DNA of 64,000 bases, taken from contig NZ_JBDOQT010000002.1 of the NCBI RefSeq assembly GCF_039839785.1, forward strand, positions 496,001 through 560,000, written 5' to 3'. Origin of the DNA: Pelagibius sp. CAU 1746 (GTDB lineage: Bacteria > Pseudomonadota > Alphaproteobacteria > Kiloniellales > Kiloniellaceae). Both the position numbers and the translations under genes were made by a program. Under the pieces are notes generated by a model that was not told the DNA's origin, searched no databases, and was given only the letters and a program-made list of their open reading frames with translations. This document shows positions 61,081 through 64,000 of the stretch, one piece after another (the stretch's first letter is position 1; the number at the start of each line of letters is the position of its first letter).

Positions 61081-61280
61081 GCGCCCTCTTCTATCTCATC
61101 CCGGCGGCGCTGCTGCTGGGCCTGCTCGGCCTCGGGGCCTTCCTCTGGTCGCTGAAGAGCGGCCAGTTCGACGACCTGGACGGCGCCGCCCACCGCATCC
61201 TGCTGGACGACGAAGACGACACGCCGCTGCCGCCCGAGGGCGGCGACTCCAAGACATCGTCGGAAAACCCGGCCGCCTAA
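61077..61280 (+). CDS. ccoS: Cytochrome c oxidase maturation protein CcoS
   Basis: A 67-residue protein with one helix (LIPAALLLGLLGLGAFLWSL) then KSGQFDDLDGAAHRILLDDE, the conserved CcoS signature. The C-terminus is acidic and low-complexity. It is needed for heme b and copper insertion into cbb3. Its ATG overlaps the ccoI stop (ATGA). It is the last gene of the operon; its stop overlaps that of the convergent DUF2189 gene by four bases. Confidence 0.95.
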   Translation: MSALFYLIPAALLLGLLGLGAFLWSLKSGQFDDLDGAAHRILLDDEDDTPLPPEGGDSKTSSENPAA

Positions 61281-62056
61281 CGCCCCACCGTGTCGCGGTA
61301 GGCGTGCCAGGTGGCGTGGCCGACCAGCGGGAAGGTGATGATCAGACCCAAGTAGAGCGTCACCAGACCGCCCGCGGTCAGGAAGGCGATCAGCCAGGCC
61401 CAGATCAGCATCGGCTTGATGTTGCGCCACACGGCGATGAGGCTGGTCATGATCGCGGTCATGAAGTCGACGTTGCGGTCCATGAGCATGGGCACCGAGA
61501 CGACGCTGATAGCAAAGACCGCCGCCGCCAGGATCGCGCCGGCGCCGGTGCCGACCACCAGCAGCGCCACGCCCTGCGAGGTCAACAACAGCGTCGGGAT
61601 GGCCTCGGCCAGCGGCGGAAACTCGGTCGAACCCAGGAAAAGCGCCAGCAGGAGCATCGCGGCCCGCATCCAGATGAGCAGCAGCGCCATGAGCACGATG
61701 CCGAGAAAGGCCAGGCGCATGGGCGAGCGGGTGGCGACGAAGAGCGCAGACATCAGGGAAATCGGCTCGCCGGTCTCCAGCCGGCGGCTGGTCTCGTAGA
61801 GGCCGACGGCCAGCATGGGGCCGACCAGCATGAAGCCCGCCATCAGCGGAAACAGCAGGTACTCCAGTTCTACGAAAAAGACGCCCGCGGTGATCGCAAA
61901 GCTGATAGCCGTAAAGATCGCGCCGTAGGACAGACTGACGCCCGGCGCGCGCTTGATGTCCTCCCAGCCCGCCGCCAGCCAGGCCCAGGGCCGGTCCAGC
62001 GGCACCCGATTCACCGGCGGACACATTTGATGAAACTCTTTACCCGTCGCTACCAT
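61277..62056 (-). CDS. DUF2189 family membrane protein
   Basis: A 259-residue protein with about six helices. RPWAWLAAGWEDIKRAPGVS and LSYGAIFTAISFAITAGVFF start the family pattern, PLMAGFMLVGPMLAVGLYET is its hallmark, and the C-terminal GLVTLYLGLIITFPLVGHAT with WHAYRDTV ends it. The function is unknown; DUF2189 genes are often near cytochrome oxidase genes in alphaproteobacteria, I believe. GGAGGGAACTC precedes the ATG at 62056. Confidence 0.9.
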   Translation of the reverse strand: MVATGKEFHQMCPPVNRVPLDRPWAWLAAGWEDIKRAPGVSLSYGAIFTAISFAITAGVFFVELEYLLFPLMAGFMLVGPMLAVGLYETSRRLETGEPISLMSALFVATRSPMRLAFLGIVLMALLLIWMRAAMLLLALFLGSTEFPPLAEAIPTLLLTSQGVALLVVGTGAGAILAAAVFAISVVSVPMLMDRNVDFMTAIMTSLIAVWRNIKPMLIWAWLIAFLTAGGLVTLYLGLIITFPLVGHATWHAYRDTVGR

Positions 62057-62260
62057 GAGTTCCCTCCGGACACCTGTTCTGTTTTCTGCGCGCGGGTTTT
62101 CTCCCGCGTCGCTCTTCCCCCGCCGGGCGGTCCATACCCGGGCAGGAGGCCGCGCCCCACCGGCGGCGGACAGGCCCCCGACCGGGCCCTGGAACATGAT
62201 AACGCGCGAGGGGAACGACCGGAAGTCCCGCCTGGAGGGGCGCCGCCGGCCCGGAATTCC

Positions 62261-62773
62261 CTAGATTCGCTGTCCGGGAGACTGGCGCCTTCCCAGCAGG
62301 GAGAAGGTACCCTCGGATTCATAAGGGGCGCTGCGCCGGACCAGGCTGTCGAAGTAGGCGGTCCCGGAGATGCGGTAGTCGAGATCGCCGCGCTCGGCCA
62401 GCAACTGCATCTGGCGGACCAACTCCACCAAAGTGGTCGAGGCGACCACGGAGAGCCGCCCCTCGCCGAGGCGCGGCACCGTGATCTTCTCGTTGGAGAA
62501 GCCGCGGGCGAAGTCCTCGCCGTTGACCTCGAGATCGAAGGTCAGGCCGTCCAGCGGCAGGTCGAAATCGTTGGGGTTGCCGACCCGCAGGTCGATCTCG
62601 AAGCGCTGCTCGAAGACGCTGCTCTCCAAGAGGCGCAGATCGACGACGCGCACCTCAGGGGCGACCGGCGCGGCACCGCTGCAGGCGGCGAGCGCCAGCA
62701 GCAGCGCCGCCGCCGCCCAGCCGCCGAGACCGGGCACCGCTGCCCGCAGCCCCCTGGTCAGGACCCGCTTCAA
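62261..62773 (-). CDS. LEA14-like (WHy domain) lipoprotein
   Basis: About 170 residues. The likely start is TTG at 62773, because it overlaps the AsmA-like stop in a four-base TTGA junction; the translation before that is not homologous to anything known. The signal peptide ends LLLALAACSG, a lipobox with Cys near residue 31. The mature part has the LEA14/WHy fold: VVDLRLLESSVFEQRFEIDL, RVGNPNDFDLPLDGLTFDLE and VNGEDFARGFSNEKITVPRL. Such proteins are periplasmic or outer-membrane, with a possible role in stress or lipid transport beside AsmA-like proteins. Confidence 0.85.
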   Translation of the reverse strand: MKRVLTRGLRAAVPGLGGWAAAALLLALAACSGAAPVAPEVRVVDLRLLESSVFEQRFEIDLRVGNPNDFDLPLDGLTFDLEVNGEDFARGFSNEKITVPRLGEGRLSVVASTTLVELVRQMQLLAERGDLDYRISGTAYFDSLVRRSAPYESEGTFSLLGRRQSPGQRI

Positions 62774-64000
62774 TTCCCGAAGAGACCCTTCTTCAGATCC
62801 AGCGGCGAGCTGGAGCCGCTGTCGCCGTCGCCCGAGCCGCCCGGCACCAGGCCTTCCAGCAGTCCCTTGGCACCTTCCTCGTTCTGCAGCTTCTCCATGA
62901 CGGCGCCCGGGTCCTTGATCTGCTCCTTCAGGGCACCGGCAAGGTCGGGCTTGTAGGAGAGGTCGCTCCACGGGCCGGAAACCTTGATCGGCACCGCCAC
63001 ACCCGCCAGGTCCGACTGGCCGCCCTGGCCTTCCAAGGAACCGACGAGCTTCGGCTTGACCGTGTAGTCGACGGTGCGCGGCGGCAGCGGCACCGTGCCG
63101 GCACCGGTCATGCGCACCAGCGGCGCAACCATCGTGAGGTCGTCGTTGGTGACGATGCCCTTGGCGATCTTGAAGGTGCCGGAGAGTTCCGCGAAGTCGG
63201 TGGCCTGGGCCTCATCGAAAGAACTCTCGATGGCGGCCACCGAGATGTTGCGCATCATCGCCGCCAGGTTGATCCCCTTGATCGCGCCATCGCGGAAAAC
63301 CACCGCGCCGTTGCCGTTCAGGTTGGAGACCAGCTCGCGCTGTGTGCCGCCGCTCGACTTCACCGAGACTTTGCTCTCGGTAGTGCCGAGGATGCGGTCG
63401 AACTTGGCGAGGTCGTTGAGAAAGGGACCGGCCTGGAAGTTCGCCAGATCGAAGTCGGCGGCCAAAGACGGCTTGCCGCTGCTGCCGTCGACGGTGATCT
63501 TCCCTTTGCCGGCACCGTCGTAGAGCTGCATTTCCGCCAGATCCGCGGTCAGCTTGCTGTCCTTCAGGATCACGGCGAGGCTGCTTTTTCCGATCTTCAC
63601 GTCCTTGAAAAGGATGCCGCCGGCGTTGAAGGCCAGGTCAGCGTTCAGCAGGCCCAGGGCCGAAACGTCGATGGGATCGTCGCTCCAGTCGCCGCCGCCA
63701 GCCGTCCCGCCGCCGCTGCCGCCGCTCGCGCCGCCGCCCGAACCGCCGGCCGCCGCGCCTTCCTGCTCCGGCGGCAGGTAGGGATTGACGTTCAGTTCCT
63801 CGACGTTCAACTCGGCCTTGATGAAGGGCTTGGCCCCCGTCGCGTCGACGGAAAAGAGGCCGTCGCCGTTGATCTCATCCAGCCGTATCTTGGCATTGGT
63901 CAGGGCGACCTTGGCCCCCACCATCTCCAGTTCGCCGGCGATGTTGAAGGGCCCCAGTCCGTCGCCCGGGAAGTCCAGCGGCTGGCCGGCCCAGGCCGCG
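62770..64000 (-). CDS. AsmA family protein, C-terminal part
   Basis: The gene runs off the right edge; about 409 residues of its C-terminus are visible. The AsmA-like repeats include GPFNIAGELEMVGAKVALTN, MQLYDGAGKGKITVDGSSGK, LASFAADFDLANFQ-type units and the terminal block VPLPPRTVDYTVKPKLVGSL with LAGVAVPIKVSGPWSDLSYK. A Gly/Ser-rich linker (GGSGGGASGGSGGGTAGG) separates two parts. AsmA/YhdP-type proteins span the periplasm and help outer-membrane lipid homeostasis. It precedes and overlaps the LEA14-like lipoprotein gene, suggesting a shared envelope role. Confidence 0.88.
   Translation of the reverse strand, partial: AAWAGQPLDFPGDGLGPFNIAGELEMVGAKVALTNAKIRLDEINGDGLFSVDATGAKPFIKAELNVEELNVNPYLPPEQEGAAAGGSGGGASGGSGGGTAGGGDWSDDPIDVSALGLLNADLAFNAGGILFKDVKIGKSSLAVILKDSKLTADLAEMQLYDGAGKGKITVDGSSGKPSLAADFDLANFQAGPFLNDLAKFDRILGTTESKVSVKSSGGTQRELVSNLNGNGAVVFRDGAIKGINLAAMMRNISVAAIESSFDEAQATDFAELSGTFKIAKGIVTNDDLTMVAPLVRMTGAGTVPLPPRTVDYTVKPKLVGSLEGQGGQSDLAGVAVPIKVSGPWSDLSYKPDLAGALKEQIKDPGAVMEKLQNEEGAKGLLEGLVPGGSGDGDSGSSSPLDLKKGLFGN

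Noticed and set aside
1-64000. CRISPR arrays, insertion sequences, rRNA genes or a replication origin
   Set aside because: No regularly spaced direct repeats, transposase, rRNA or oriC-like DnaA-box cluster was recognised on reading.

Overview
The window looks like a high-GC alphaproteobacterial chromosome, probably Rhodospirillales-like. GcrA is alphaproteobacterial, DUF2336 and DUF1127 proteins are common there, and glyQ-glyS-ppdK, TRAP transporters and ccoNOQP-GHIS fit that lifestyle. No species is claimed. Genes are densely packed, with many 1-4 base start/stop overlaps. Both ends cut a gene: a nitrilase-family protein on the left and an AsmA-like protein on the right.

Layout. 0-10.7 kb is housekeeping: ppdK, glyS, glyQ, a LysE exporter, a minus-strand DUF2007 / tRNA methyltransferase / sppA / zinc-ribbon run, and a polyprenyl diphosphate synthase. 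10.7-13.9 kb is the most unusual stretch. It has a small HTH regulator facing an AT-rich region with four copies of a 13-base operator-like motif, a candidate intergenic small RNA with its own promoter and strong terminator, a pentapeptide-repeat gene, and a 1.6 kb integrated element bounded by an intact tRNA-Pro(CGG) and a 45-base copy of its 3' end. The element carries one uncharacterised gene and no integrase. 14-26 kb holds two TRAP uptake systems (TAXI plus DctPQM; TAXI plus fused permease with UspA). 26-30 kb has a copper pair (DUF2946, PCuAC) and a BKACE/aminotransferase pair.

30-53 kb is mixed: apt, an orphan PAS histidine kinase, two amidases around a small secreted protein, a retropepsin-like protease, a gamma-glutamyltransferase-like enzyme, gcrA, a queuosine-precursor transporter, a CHASE2 protein without output domain, an ECF sigma/anti-sigma pair, a PEP-mutase-family enzyme, a LysR regulator, a GST, an HBM-type chemoreceptor and oligopeptidase B. 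53-61.3 kb is a complete cbb3 oxidase operon (ccoNOQP-ccoGHIS) behind an FNR/FixK-type box. The end has a DUF2189 membrane protein, a LEA14-like lipoprotein and the AsmA-like C-terminus.

Together the genes suggest a respiratory, microaerobe-capable heterotroph living on organic acids, amides and peptides. Copper delivery appears twice (PCuAC/DUF2946 and CcoI) and would supply the cbb3 oxidase. All functions are inferred from reading the sequence and translations; no database search was run.
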